The position numbers were made by a program, and so were the translations under genes. From positions 1 to 64,000 of the forward strand of contig QIFC01000077.1 of the NCBI GenBank assembly GCA_003228685.1: a DNA stretch of 64,000 nucleotides, given 5' to 3'. Shown piece by piece: positions 57,787 to 64,000 of this stretch. Each line of letters opens with the position of its first letter. Position 1 is the first letter of the stretch. The stretch comes from Chloroflexota bacterium. GTDB lineage: Bacteria > Chloroflexota > Dehalococcoidia > DSTF01 > RBG-16-68-14. The notes under the pieces were generated by a model. That model worked only from the letters and a program-made list of their open reading frames with translations. It had not been told where the DNA came from and did not search any database.

Positions 57787-58230
57787 CTAGGCGTCGGGCA
57801 TTGGCTTCAGGGCGACGAGCGCCTCCAGCGCGGCGATGTACCCGAACCAGCCCAGCCCGGTGATTACGCCGTGGCTGACCTGTGCCGTGACCGAACGCCG
57901 CCGGAACTGTTCGCGCGTGTGGATGTTGGAGATGTGCACCTCGATCACGGGCGCTTCGACCCATGCCAGGGTGTCGCGCAGCGCGATGCTGTAGTGCGTC
58001 AAGGCGCCGGGATTGATAATGATGCCGTCCGCCTTGGGCGCCTCCTCCTGCAGGTAGTCGATGATCGCGCCCTCGTGGTTGGATTGGAACGTCGCCAGCT
58101 CCGCGTCCAATGCCTTCGCCCGCTCGGTGACTCGCGCCTCTATTGTGTCGAGCGTGAGGTTGCCGTACACCTCTGGCTCGCGGTCGCCCAGCAGGTTCAG
58201 ATTCGGGCCGTTGATCAGCAGGATCCGCAT
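57787..58230 (-). CDS. aroQ: 3-dehydroquinate dehydratase, type II
   Basis: 147 residues, dodecameric form. [50 protein letters not shown] and [17 protein letters not shown] carry the catalytic Tyr, His and Arg residues of the type II family. It dehydrates 3-dehydroquinate in the shikimate pathway. The length is normal. It is the first gene of the aroQ-pepQ-efp series. Confidence 0.96.
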   Translation of the reverse strand: MRILLINGPNLNLLGDREPEVYGNLTLDTIEARVTERAKALDAELATFQSNHEGAIIDYLQEEAPKADGIIINPGALTHYSIALRDTLAWVEAPVIEVHISNIHTREQFRRRSVTAQVSHGVITGLGWFGYIAALEALVALKPMPDA

Positions 58231-58292
58231 TGCTTGCAGCGTACAAGAAATGCGGAAGGCGGTCGAGGCAGGGAGCCTCGCGAGGGCATCGC

Positions 58293-58298
58293 TATACT
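58293..58298 (+). promoter_or_regulatory. -10 box TATACT, 9 nt before a GTG start
   Basis: The distance to the GTG at 58308 leaves almost no 5' untranslated region. No clear -35 box is visible, and no ribosome site precedes the start. Confidence 0.5.
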
Positions 58299-58307
58299 GA
58301 ACGTACT

Positions 58308-59555
58308 GTGTCTAGATTCGCACTTCTGGTACCTGTGATCGCTGTCGTAGGCGCGCTGGCGTTCGCCTTGGCGCAGCAGTTCTCTGCGACCGCCACCGAA
58401 ACGGCCACAGTCATGAAGCTGCAGGTCTCCGGCAAGGCGGCCGACTGCGATTCTTTCGAGCAGCCCGCGAAGTGCAGCATTCAGGGCGGCCAGGAGTTCA
58501 CGATCGCGGTCGCCGTCGAGAGCCTGCCCGCCGGCGCGAGCGGCTACATCGGCTTCCAGACGCTCCTCTACTATGGCGAGCTGCGCTACAACCCCAACGC
58601 GGTCATCGCCAACGAGATTGTCTGGCCGGACAGCGCGCTCCCCGTCCGTTCTCCGGGCAACCCCGGTGGTGAGGAGGGCGTCGTTGGGCACGGCGCCCTC
58701 AGCTCGCAGACGCCGCCGCTGGTGGTGAGCGACTACACGGGCAACGTCATGCAGTTGCGCGCGACGTGCACGGAGACGGCGGCGACGTTCCCGCTGGCGC
58801 TGATCGCCTACGACGCCGCCGAGCAGCCGCTTGGCACCGGCTTTCGGTTGAGCGAGGACGAGGGCGGCCAGACAGTACCCGCGAAGTCCACGGGCCAGGC
58901 TGTACTCGACCTGGACGGCAATCCCGAGACGGACGCGCAGACCGTCGACGTCGCCAGCACGGTCGAGATCAATTGCGCCGGACCCACGAGCACGCCGATA
59001 CCGGAGGCGCCGGACCTGGTGGTGCGGAGCATGCAGGTCACGCTTGAAACGGGCGGCGCGTGCGATTTCACGTCGACGACGCTCGGCATCCGCATCTCCG
59101 TAGAGAACGTTGGCCCCATTGACGCCGGTCCGTTCGTGGTCGACGTCAACAGCGACCAGCAGACGGTCGATGGGGGCCTCGAATCTGGCAGGAAGGCGTC
59201 GCTGTGGTTCAGCGGCTTCCTTAGCGGTGAGAACAGCGCGACCGTCGACGTGACGGACCAGGTCAGCGAAATGGACGAGGCGAACAACAGCGTCACGCAG
59301 ATCCTCCCGATACCTACGCTCCCGCTCCCCTGCACGCCAACGCCCACCCCGGTCGGCATTTCGGGCGACGTCGATTGCAGCGGCACCGTCACGAGCATCG
59401 ATGCGGCGCTGATCCTGCAGCTCGTCGCGGCCCTGACTAGCACCCTGCCCTGCGAGAACCTAGCGGACGTCAACTCCAATGGCTCCGCCGACGCCATCGA
59501 CGCGACGCTGGTACTACAGTTCGTGGCGGGCCTGCTCGACTCGCTTGGCAGCTAG
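58308..59555 (+). CDS. Secreted protein with cohesin-like and dockerin-like parts
   Basis: 415 residues from a GTG. A signal peptide covers residues about 1-25 ([20 protein letters not shown]). The first 200 residues form beta-sandwich-like segments, followed by a CARDB-like part ([15 protein letters not shown] to NNSVTQ), a Thr/Pro linker and a C-terminal dockerin-type segment: [19 protein letters not shown] and [20 protein letters not shown], two calcium-binding loop-helix repeats. It may be part of an extracellular protein assembly or may only bind calcium. The -10 box TATACT at 58293 is 9 nt before the GTG, so a leaderless mRNA is expected. Confidence 0.8.
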   Translation: MSRFALLVPVIAVVGALAFALAQQFSATATETATVMKLQVSGKAADCDSFEQPAKCSIQGGQEFTIAVAVESLPAGASGYIGFQTLLYYGELRYNPNAVIANEIVWPDSALPVRSPGNPGGEEGVVGHGALSSQTPPLVVSDYTGNVMQLRATCTETAATFPLALIAYDAAEQPLGTGFRLSEDEGGQTVPAKSTGQAVLDLDGNPETDAQTVDVASTVEINCAGPTSTPIPEAPDLVVRSMQVTLETGGACDFTSTTLGIRISVENVGPIDAGPFVVDVNSDQQTVDGGLESGRKASLWFSGFLSGENSATVDVTDQVSEMDEANNSVTQILPIPTLPLPCTPTPTPVGISGDVDCSGTVTSIDAALILQLVAALTSTLPCENLADVNSNGSADAIDATLVLQFVAGLLDSLGS

Positions 59556-59584
59556 CCAGCGCGCTCCCAACTAGGGGACGCTGG

Positions 59585-59590
59585 TATACT
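59585..59590 (+). promoter_or_regulatory. -10 box TATACT, 6 nt before the proB start
   Basis: The box ends 6 nt before the ATG at 59597. Transcription would start at the start codon itself. No ribosome site is visible. Confidence 0.5.
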
Positions 59591-59596
59591 CATCGC

Positions 59597-60736
59597 ATGG
59601 CTGGTTCAGATACGAAGCGCGCCCGTGACTACAGACGTATCGTCGCCAAGTTCGGCACGAGTCTGCTCACGGCGGGCACGGACCAGCTCGACATCGAGGC
59701 GATGTCGGCGCTCGTCGGGCAGGTCGCCCGGCTGCGTAAGCGCGGCCACGAGGTCATCGTCGTCACGTCCGGCTCGATCGCCGCCGGCCGCCACCGATTG
59801 AACGCTAAGGATGCGGGCAAGGAAGGACCGTCGCGGCAGGTGCTCGCGTCGGTGGGCCAGAGCCACCTCATGCACACGTACGACGGCCTCTTCGCCGAGC
59901 ACGGCCTCGTCACGGCGCAGGCGCTGCTGACACGCAGGGCGCTGGCCGACCGCGAGGGCTATCTGAACGCGCGCAACACGCTGCTTGCGCTGCTCGACCT
60001 TGGCGCGGTGCCCGTCGTGAACGAGAACGACGTCGTCGCCGTCGAGGAGATTGAGGGCATCCTGATCGGCGACAACGACAACCTATCGGCGCTGGTCACG
60101 AACCTCGTCGACGCCGACCTGCTTGTGATGCTGACGGACACCGGCGGGCTTCATACCGCCGACCCGCGCCGCGATCCCGGCGCGGAGCTGATCGACCGCG
60201 TCGAGCGCATCACGCCCGAGATCGAAGCGCTCGCCGACGATGCCGCGACGCCCCACGGCGTGGGCGGCATGATCACGAAGCTGGAGGCCGCAAAGCTCGC
60301 GACCGCTGGAGGCGCGGACGTCGTGATCGCCAACGGCCACCACGAGGGTGTGCTGGAGCGGCTGGTGGCCGGCGAGGTGGGAGGCACCGCGTTTCCCGCG
60401 ACGGCCGACCGCATGGAGAGCCGCAAACGCTGGATGCTCTCCGGTCTCTCGACGCGCGGAAAGATCGTGATCGACGCAGGCGCGGCGAAGGCCGTCGTCT
60501 CGCAAGGGAGGAGCCTGCTGCCGGCCGGCGTGCGCGAAGTCGCCGGCCCGTTCGATCGTGGGGACAGCGTCTCGATCTGTTCGGACGATGGCCGCGAGCT
60601 AGCTATCGGCGTCACGAACTACGGGCACGAAGACGCGGCCGCCATCTGTGGCCTGCGCTCCGACAAGATTGAGGAGACGCTCGGCCATGAGTACGGCGCC
60701 GAATTAGTGCATCGCAACAACCTGGTGCTGCTCTGA
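59597..60736 (+). CDS. proB: Glutamate 5-kinase with PUA domain
   Basis: First step of proline synthesis: glutamate + ATP to gamma-glutamyl phosphate. 379 residues. The kinase domain has YRRIVAKFGTSLLT, VVTSGSIAAG, PVVNENDVVAVEE and GDNDNLSALV, and the DTGGLHTADPR segment shared by amino acid kinases. A C-terminal PUA domain (residues about 285-375) includes RGKIVIDAGAAKAVVS. Proline usually inhibits it. It overlaps the next gene by 1 nt (TGATG). proA is not in the window. Confidence 0.96.
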   Translation: MAGSDTKRARDYRRIVAKFGTSLLTAGTDQLDIEAMSALVGQVARLRKRGHEVIVVTSGSIAAGRHRLNAKDAGKEGPSRQVLASVGQSHLMHTYDGLFAEHGLVTAQALLTRRALADREGYLNARNTLLALLDLGAVPVVNENDVVAVEEIEGILIGDNDNLSALVTNLVDADLLVMLTDTGGLHTADPRRDPGAELIDRVERITPEIEALADDAATPHGVGGMITKLEAAKLATAGGADVVIANGHHEGVLERLVAGEVGGTAFPATADRMESRKRWMLSGLSTRGKIVIDAGAAKAVVSQGRSLLPAGVREVAGPFDRGDSVSICSDDGRELAIGVTNYGHEDAAAICGLRSDKIEETLGHEYGAELVHRNNLVLL

Positions 60737-61020
60737 TGCGCTGGCTGAAGAGGTTCTTCAGCAGCGATGACCCGATCGTGAAACTTCTGAGCGCCCTCAA
60801 CGAGACGGAGGCCCGGATGCGCCGCGAACTCCTGGAGCGTGAAGGCCTGCCAGCGATGGTGAGGAACGTGGCGGGTGACACGTCCGCGTACGGGGCGGCC
60901 CCACTCTACGGGTTCGCGCTGTTCGTGAAGCAGAGCGACGCCGAGCGCGCGGCGGAGATCCTCGGCCCGCTGATGGACACCTCGCAGGCCGAAGCCGGAC
61001 CGTCTGGGGGCGAGGGCTGA
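60736..61020 (+). CDS. DUF2007-like small protein A
   Basis: 94 residues, overlapping proB by 1 nt. It starts MRWLKRFFSSDDPIVKL and has a ferredoxin-like pattern: LLEREGLPAMVRNVAGDTSAYG, then FALFVKQSDAERAAEILGPL. Such proteins in the DUF2007 group are labelled putative signal transducers and often resemble a small regulatory domain. It is a paralogue of the next gene, with the same start and end residues. Translation is coupled to proB. Confidence 0.7.
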   Translation: MRWLKRFFSSDDPIVKLLSALNETEARMRRELLEREGLPAMVRNVAGDTSAYGAAPLYGFALFVKQSDAERAAEILGPLMDTSQAEAGPSGGEG

Positions 61021-61325
61021 TGCGCTGGCTGAAGGGGCTGCTCGCCAGTGACGACCCGATCGTGAAACTTGTCGCGGCGCTCTCGGAACCGGAGGCCCAG
61101 ATGCGCAGGGAGTTGCTGGAGAACAACGGCGTGCCCGCGATGGTGAAGGATGTGGGCATTGGGTTGTCCGCGTATGGGGCTAGTCCGCCCTTCGGGTTCG
61201 ACCTGTTCGTGAAGAAGAGCGATGCCGAGCGCGCGGCGGAGATCCTGGGCCCGCTGATGGACGCATCGCCGCCTGACGGCGACTCTTCCGAGGGCAACGG
61301 CTCGGGCGACGGCTACGCAAGGTAG
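61020..61325 (+). CDS. DUF2007-like small protein B
   Basis: 101 residues, overlapping the previous gene by 1 nt (TGATG). It shares MRWLK, DDPIVKL, RRELLEx-NGVPAMVKDVGIG and FDLFVKKSDAERAAEILGPLMD with the neighbouring paralogue. The C-terminus is acidic and Ser/Gly-rich. The two genes stand in tandem with a period of 284 nt, the product of a local duplication. Function unknown. Confidence 0.7.
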   Translation: MRWLKGLLASDDPIVKLVAALSEPEAQMRRELLENNGVPAMVKDVGIGLSAYGASPPFGFDLFVKKSDAERAAEILGPLMDASPPDGDSSEGNGSGDGYAR

Positions 61326-61358
61326 CCGCACTCGGCCTCCAGGAGGATCACTCCACCC

Positions 61359-61595
61359 ATGTCGTGTGAGCAAGCAGAGAAGGAACATGCGGACGCGCTG
61401 AGCGCTCGCGTAGCCGCCGCGAATGAGCTGAAGGCGTACGAGGATGCCTTGTTCGGCAGCCAGTCGCCACCACCTATTCTCCTCAGCGATGCCGATCTGG
61501 AGGCTCTGACGCGTTTGGGGGCAGCCGCGCGCGATGCGGAGCGCGTCGTGAAGGAGAAGCTGGGCGCCTACGAAGAGGCAAAGGGCCGGCATTAG
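61359..61595 (+). CDS. Short helical protein, unknown function
   Basis: 78 residues, with AGGAGG upstream of the ATG. The sequence is mostly charged helix (QAEKEHADALSARVAAANELKAYEDALF, then RDAERVVKEKLGAYEEAKGRH), probably a coiled coil. There is one cysteine at residue 3. No homologue was recognised. It may be co-transcribed with the DUF2007-like genes. Confidence 0.5.
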   Translation: MSCEQAEKEHADALSARVAAANELKAYEDALFGSQSPPPILLSDADLEALTRLGAAARDAERVVKEKLGAYEEAKGRH

Positions 61596-61812
61596 CTTGC
61601 AGTTGCGGCTCCGGCGGCCGAACGCGGTAGGGACCGAGAGCCAGACCGCGCATTGAAGGCATGGTAACATCTCGACCTGAAGGCCAGGTCATGCTGCATG
61701 GCTCGCCTGCCAAGTGTGACGCGCTTCATAGTGGCGGACGCGCTAGGGGGCTAGGCTAAGCGACACAGATGCAGCGGCCGAGGCGACGGCTGCGGCAGGG
61801 GAGGAGCCCGAG

Positions 61813-62169
61813 ATGTTAATACGAGACCTCGTACAGGCAACTATCGATGAGCGCGAGCTGGAGATCGAACGGCTCCGGCTCGAACGCGAGGCCCGACCTC
61901 GTGGTGAAGCAGGCGCTCAGGTCCAGTTCCTCACGAACGCCGCGCGCGTGCTCACCATGGTCGCACGAGAGCCCGGCGCCACGATCCGCGAAATCGCGAG
62001 CAGGGTAGGCGAGACGGAGCGGGCGGTTTGGGGGCACCTACGACAGCTTGAGGGCGCCGGCCTCCTCAGTCGCGAGCGGACCGGCAGGCGCAATCGCTAC
62101 CAAGTCGACCAGTCCGCGGTCGAACGACAGCTACTCACCGAAGGATCGGCGCTGCTCGGCTCCGGGTAG
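61813..62169 (+). CDS. Winged-helix transcriptional regulator with N-terminal coiled coil
   Basis: 118 residues. Residues 1-35 are a charged helix (IDERELEIERLRLEREA), probably for dimerisation. Residues about 40-110 form a winged helix: VLTMVAREPGATIREIASRVGETERAVWGHLRQLEGAGLLSRERTGRRNRY, the pattern of MarR/ArsR-like regulators. AGGAG precedes the ATG. No obvious effector site is visible. The divergent neighbour on the minus strand, a DinB-family gene, could be its target. Confidence 0.75.
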   Translation: MLIRDLVQATIDERELEIERLRLEREARPRGEAGAQVQFLTNAARVLTMVAREPGATIREIASRVGETERAVWGHLRQLEGAGLLSRERTGRRNRYQVDQSAVERQLLTEGSALLGSG

Positions 62170-62309
62170 CCGCTGCCAAGTACTCGCGCTGGGCCTGCGG
62201 GCGCGCTGTCAGTCGCCCAGAACTCCGTGATCGCACCGCTGTCAAACGCCGGGCCGTCCGCGAATGCGCGCGACTTCCCCTCCTCGTTCACGCCGGTCAC
62301 GATGCGCCG

Positions 62310-62768
62310 TCATGCTGCGTCGTTCTGTTCGTCGAGCAGGTCCTTGATGATATTGAAGTGGTAGAGCAGGTGATCTAGGTGGTCCTGAACATCCTTCGGC
62401 GTCGCTTCCGTGCTGTCGATGACGGCATCAATGATCAATCTGTGGATGGTGTCCCACTCCCTGATCACTTCCGCAGCATCGTCGGTCGGTTCGGTTCCGA
62501 CATCGGCGAACTCGTCCCAGTCCTTCGCAAAATCCGGCACCAGGCCCAGCTTGCTCCAGTCGACATCTTCCGGAAGAAACTTGCCGAGGTGGAGCTGTTC
62601 GGCGAACAGCAGGTGCCGGACGTTCTCGACTACTGACCACTCGCCGGAAGGTGGCCGGGTGGCGTACGAGGCGTGGCCTCCGGCTTCAAGAAGCCCGGTC
62701 AGGCCTCGGCGCACGCCATCGACACGATCGAGAAGCGTGACAACGTCCGGACTCTCGGTATCGTTCAT
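62310..62768 (-). CDS. DinB-family (DinB_2) protein
   Basis: 152 residues, helical bundle. Segments PSGEWSVVENVRHLLFAEQLHLGKF and DVQDHLDHLLYHFNIIKDLL contain the histidines expected for metal binding in DinB_2 proteins (His in RHLLFAEQ and in the last pair). A thiol-dependent transferase or similar role is possible. It starts 18 nt after the end of the cyclase gene at 62787 on the same strand. Confidence 0.8.
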   Translation of the reverse strand: MNDTESPDVVTLLDRVDGVRRGLTGLLEAGGHASYATRPPSGEWSVVENVRHLLFAEQLHLGKFLPEDVDWSKLGLVPDFAKDWDEFADVGTEPTDDAAEVIREWDTIHRLIIDAVIDSTEATPKDVQDHLDHLLYHFNIIKDLLDEQNDAA

Positions 62769-62786
62769 GATTCCTGCTCCTGTCTC

Positions 62787-64000
62787 TTAAGATGACCCTT
62801 CGGCCCGCACCGCGAACAGTCGCTGCGGCTCGTCGATCCCCTTGAGGACGTGCTCGCCGCGGTCCTCGAACGCGGCGCCGGCCGACGTTCGGGCGAGGCC
62901 GCGCACGATGTCCGAAACCAAGATCTCGCCCGGAGCGGCAGCGCCTTGCACTCGCGCCGCTAGCTGCACCGCGCCGCCGTGTACATTGTTGCCTTCACGC
63001 ACGACGTCGCCAGCGTGGATGCCGAGGTGGAGCGGCAGGCCAGCCTCATTCCCGAGGTCGCGGCAGTGCTGGGCCGCATCGATCGCCTGTCGTGCCAAAG
63101 TGAACACTGCCATGATGCCGTCGCCCAGCACCTTGCCTTCGACCGGCGTGCCTCCGGCTTCGGTAATCGCGCTCCGCAAGGACGCGTCCAACTCGCGCTC
63201 TTTCTCGCGGTAGGCGGCGTCACCCAGCTTCGTCGTGAGTTCCATAGACCCAGCGATGTCAAGAAAGAGGATGATGGCGGTGCCGGAAGGAAGCGACTGG
63301 TCGGCGGGCGGCGTGGGCCCGTCGGGCGCTTCGAGGCCTAAGAATTGCGCGACGGTGCGGACTACGTCGCCGACGCTGCCGAAGAACGGCGCGCCGCCTC
63401 CTCCTTCGAGTAGAACCAGACGAGCGTCCTTGATTCCGGCTGCGAGGCTCGTGACCCCTTCAAGGCTGGCGTGCGGGTTGAGGCGCCGGTGAATGACTAG
63501 CGTTGACACGCTGACCTGAGCAAGGAGATCGGTCACGTCGATCTGGTCGAACGCGTTCCACATCGCCACCGTGGTCTCCCCCGACGTACTCTCCCGCCGC
63601 AACTCGGCGAACCGCCGCGATTGATCTCCCCCCGACCACCCAAAGGCGGCGTGCGCCCAGGTTTCCGTAAACAGCTTCCAGTCCTTGTCCGCGAGTATTC
63701 GCGTCGTACGAACGCTGCCGGCCGGGCCATGATCGCCGCCCGCCACGGTGCTCCAGAGGAGCAGGTGCGAGACTCGCTCTGGATTCTTGACCGCATACGT
63801 GATTGCGGCCGGTCCTGTGTTTGCCTGCCCCAGTATCGCGACCTTGTCGAAGCCTGACTCATCGATCACGGCTTCCAGGTCGCTCACGAGGCTCGCTAGC
63901 GAGAATTCGCGGACGTCGCGTTGCGACAGGCCCATCCCTCTGCTGTCGTAGCGGGCAAGCGTGGTCTGTTCTGCCAGCGCCTCATAGAGCGCACGGGTCT
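62787..64000 (-). CDS. Alpha/beta-hydrolase-like domain fused to class III adenylate cyclase (partial)
   Basis: Open from the window edge; the N-terminus is missing. At least 404 residues are visible. The first 220 or so follow an alpha/beta hydrolase fold (TTLARYDSRGMGLSQRD, FDKVAILGQANTG, IDVTDLLAQVSVSTLVIHRR), but the nucleophile elbow is GQANTG with Ala in place of Ser, so it may be a sensor. Residues of the C-terminal domain are those of a class III nucleotide cyclase: ILFLDIAGSMELT, KVLGDGIMAVF and LHLGIHAGDVVREG. It makes cAMP or cGMP in response to an unknown ligand. Confidence 0.8.
   Translation of the reverse strand, partial: TRALYEALAEQTTLARYDSRGMGLSQRDVREFSLASLVSDLEAVIDESGFDKVAILGQANTGPAAITYAVKNPERVSHLLLWSTVAGGDHGPAGSVRTTRILADKDWKLFTETWAHAAFGWSGGDQSRRFAELRRESTSGETTVAMWNAFDQIDVTDLLAQVSVSTLVIHRRLNPHASLEGVTSLAAGIKDARLVLLEGGGGAPFFGSVGDVVRTVAQFLGLEAPDGPTPPADQSLPSGTAIILFLDIAGSMELTTKLGDAAYREKERELDASLRSAITEAGGTPVEGKVLGDGIMAVFTLARQAIDAAQHCRDLGNEAGLPLHLGIHAGDVVREGNNVHGGAVQLAARVQGAAAPGEILVSDIVRGLARTSAGAAFEDRGEHVLKGIDEPQRLFAVRAEGSS

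Overview
The window is high-GC bacterial chromosome with densely packed genes on both strands. It most likely comes from a member of the Chloroflexota, perhaps a Dehalococcoidia-like lineage known from metagenomes. That placement is an inference from the gene mix: a flavin/F420 luciferase-family oxidoreductase, fatty-acid-type enzymes, a b6-type cytochrome b with its own Rieske protein, Pro/Thr-linker surface proteins, and many promoters that sit directly on start codons. There is no ribosomal RNA, plasmid origin, CRISPR array or complete prophage.

Layout. 1-7.4 kb: a possible insertion-sequence end, a secreted metzincin-like protease, a membrane protein, a family-2 glycosyltransferase, a zinc-responsive ArsR regulator with its zinc exporter, and a second membrane-anchored peptidase. 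7.5-13.5 kb: purF-purM-purH, a GalT-like protein and another glycosyltransferase. 13.5-18.7 kb: a respiratory operon with a 41-residue membrane peptide, cytochrome b6, subunit IV, Rieske protein, a cytochrome c/cupredoxin fusion and two tiny zinc-ribbon or desulforedoxin-like proteins. 20.4-24.4 kb: tRNA-Thr/Tyr/Thr, tuf, rpmG, secE, nusG, rplK and rplA from one strong promoter. 24.7-33.5 kb: MaoC hydratase, epoxide-hydrolase-like protein, LLM oxidoreductase, long PPDK, kinase, enoyl-CoA hydratase and a duplicated ATC-hydrolase-like gene. 33.7-40.4 kb (minus): alpha/beta hydrolase, glmS behind a glmS ribozyme, ispH, plsC, cmk and an unknown gene. 40.7-48.4 kb: alpha-L-rhamnosidase, drug-type ABC exporter, large surface protein and zinc-ribbon protein. 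48.7-55 kb: formyltransferase, DinB, PHP, VapBC-like pair, xseA/xseB and a HigBA operon. 55-64 kb: a frameshifted flavin oxidase, efp-pepQ-aroQ, a dockerin-like secreted protein, proB with two small paralogues, regulators, and an alpha/beta-hydrolase/adenylate-cyclase fusion that runs off the right edge.

Three structural themes are the most unusual part. (1) Short copies of a gene's 3' end recur on the far side of the neighbouring gene. This occurs three times independently: the enoyl-CoA hydratase tail around ATC-hydrolase-like genes, the glmS tail beyond the alpha/beta hydrolase, and the metalloprotease tail at both ends of a two-gene block. It looks as if gene cassettes were inserted at gene 3' ends with duplication of the tail. 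(2) A family of about 42-nt double-hairpin palindromes occurs at least seven times, with compensated stem changes. One copy lies inside a reading frame and another carries a Shine-Dalgarno sequence. (3) Several promoters place the -10 box 6-9 nt before the start codon, which implies leaderless mRNAs.

Several genes carry apparent lesions: purF without its N-terminal cysteine, two tRNA-Thr with unpaired acceptor stems, a frameshifted flavin oxidase, and an in-frame TAG in a toxin-antitoxin operon gene. These may be real decay or sequence error, and reads would have to decide. All functional names come from motif reading alone; no database search was possible.
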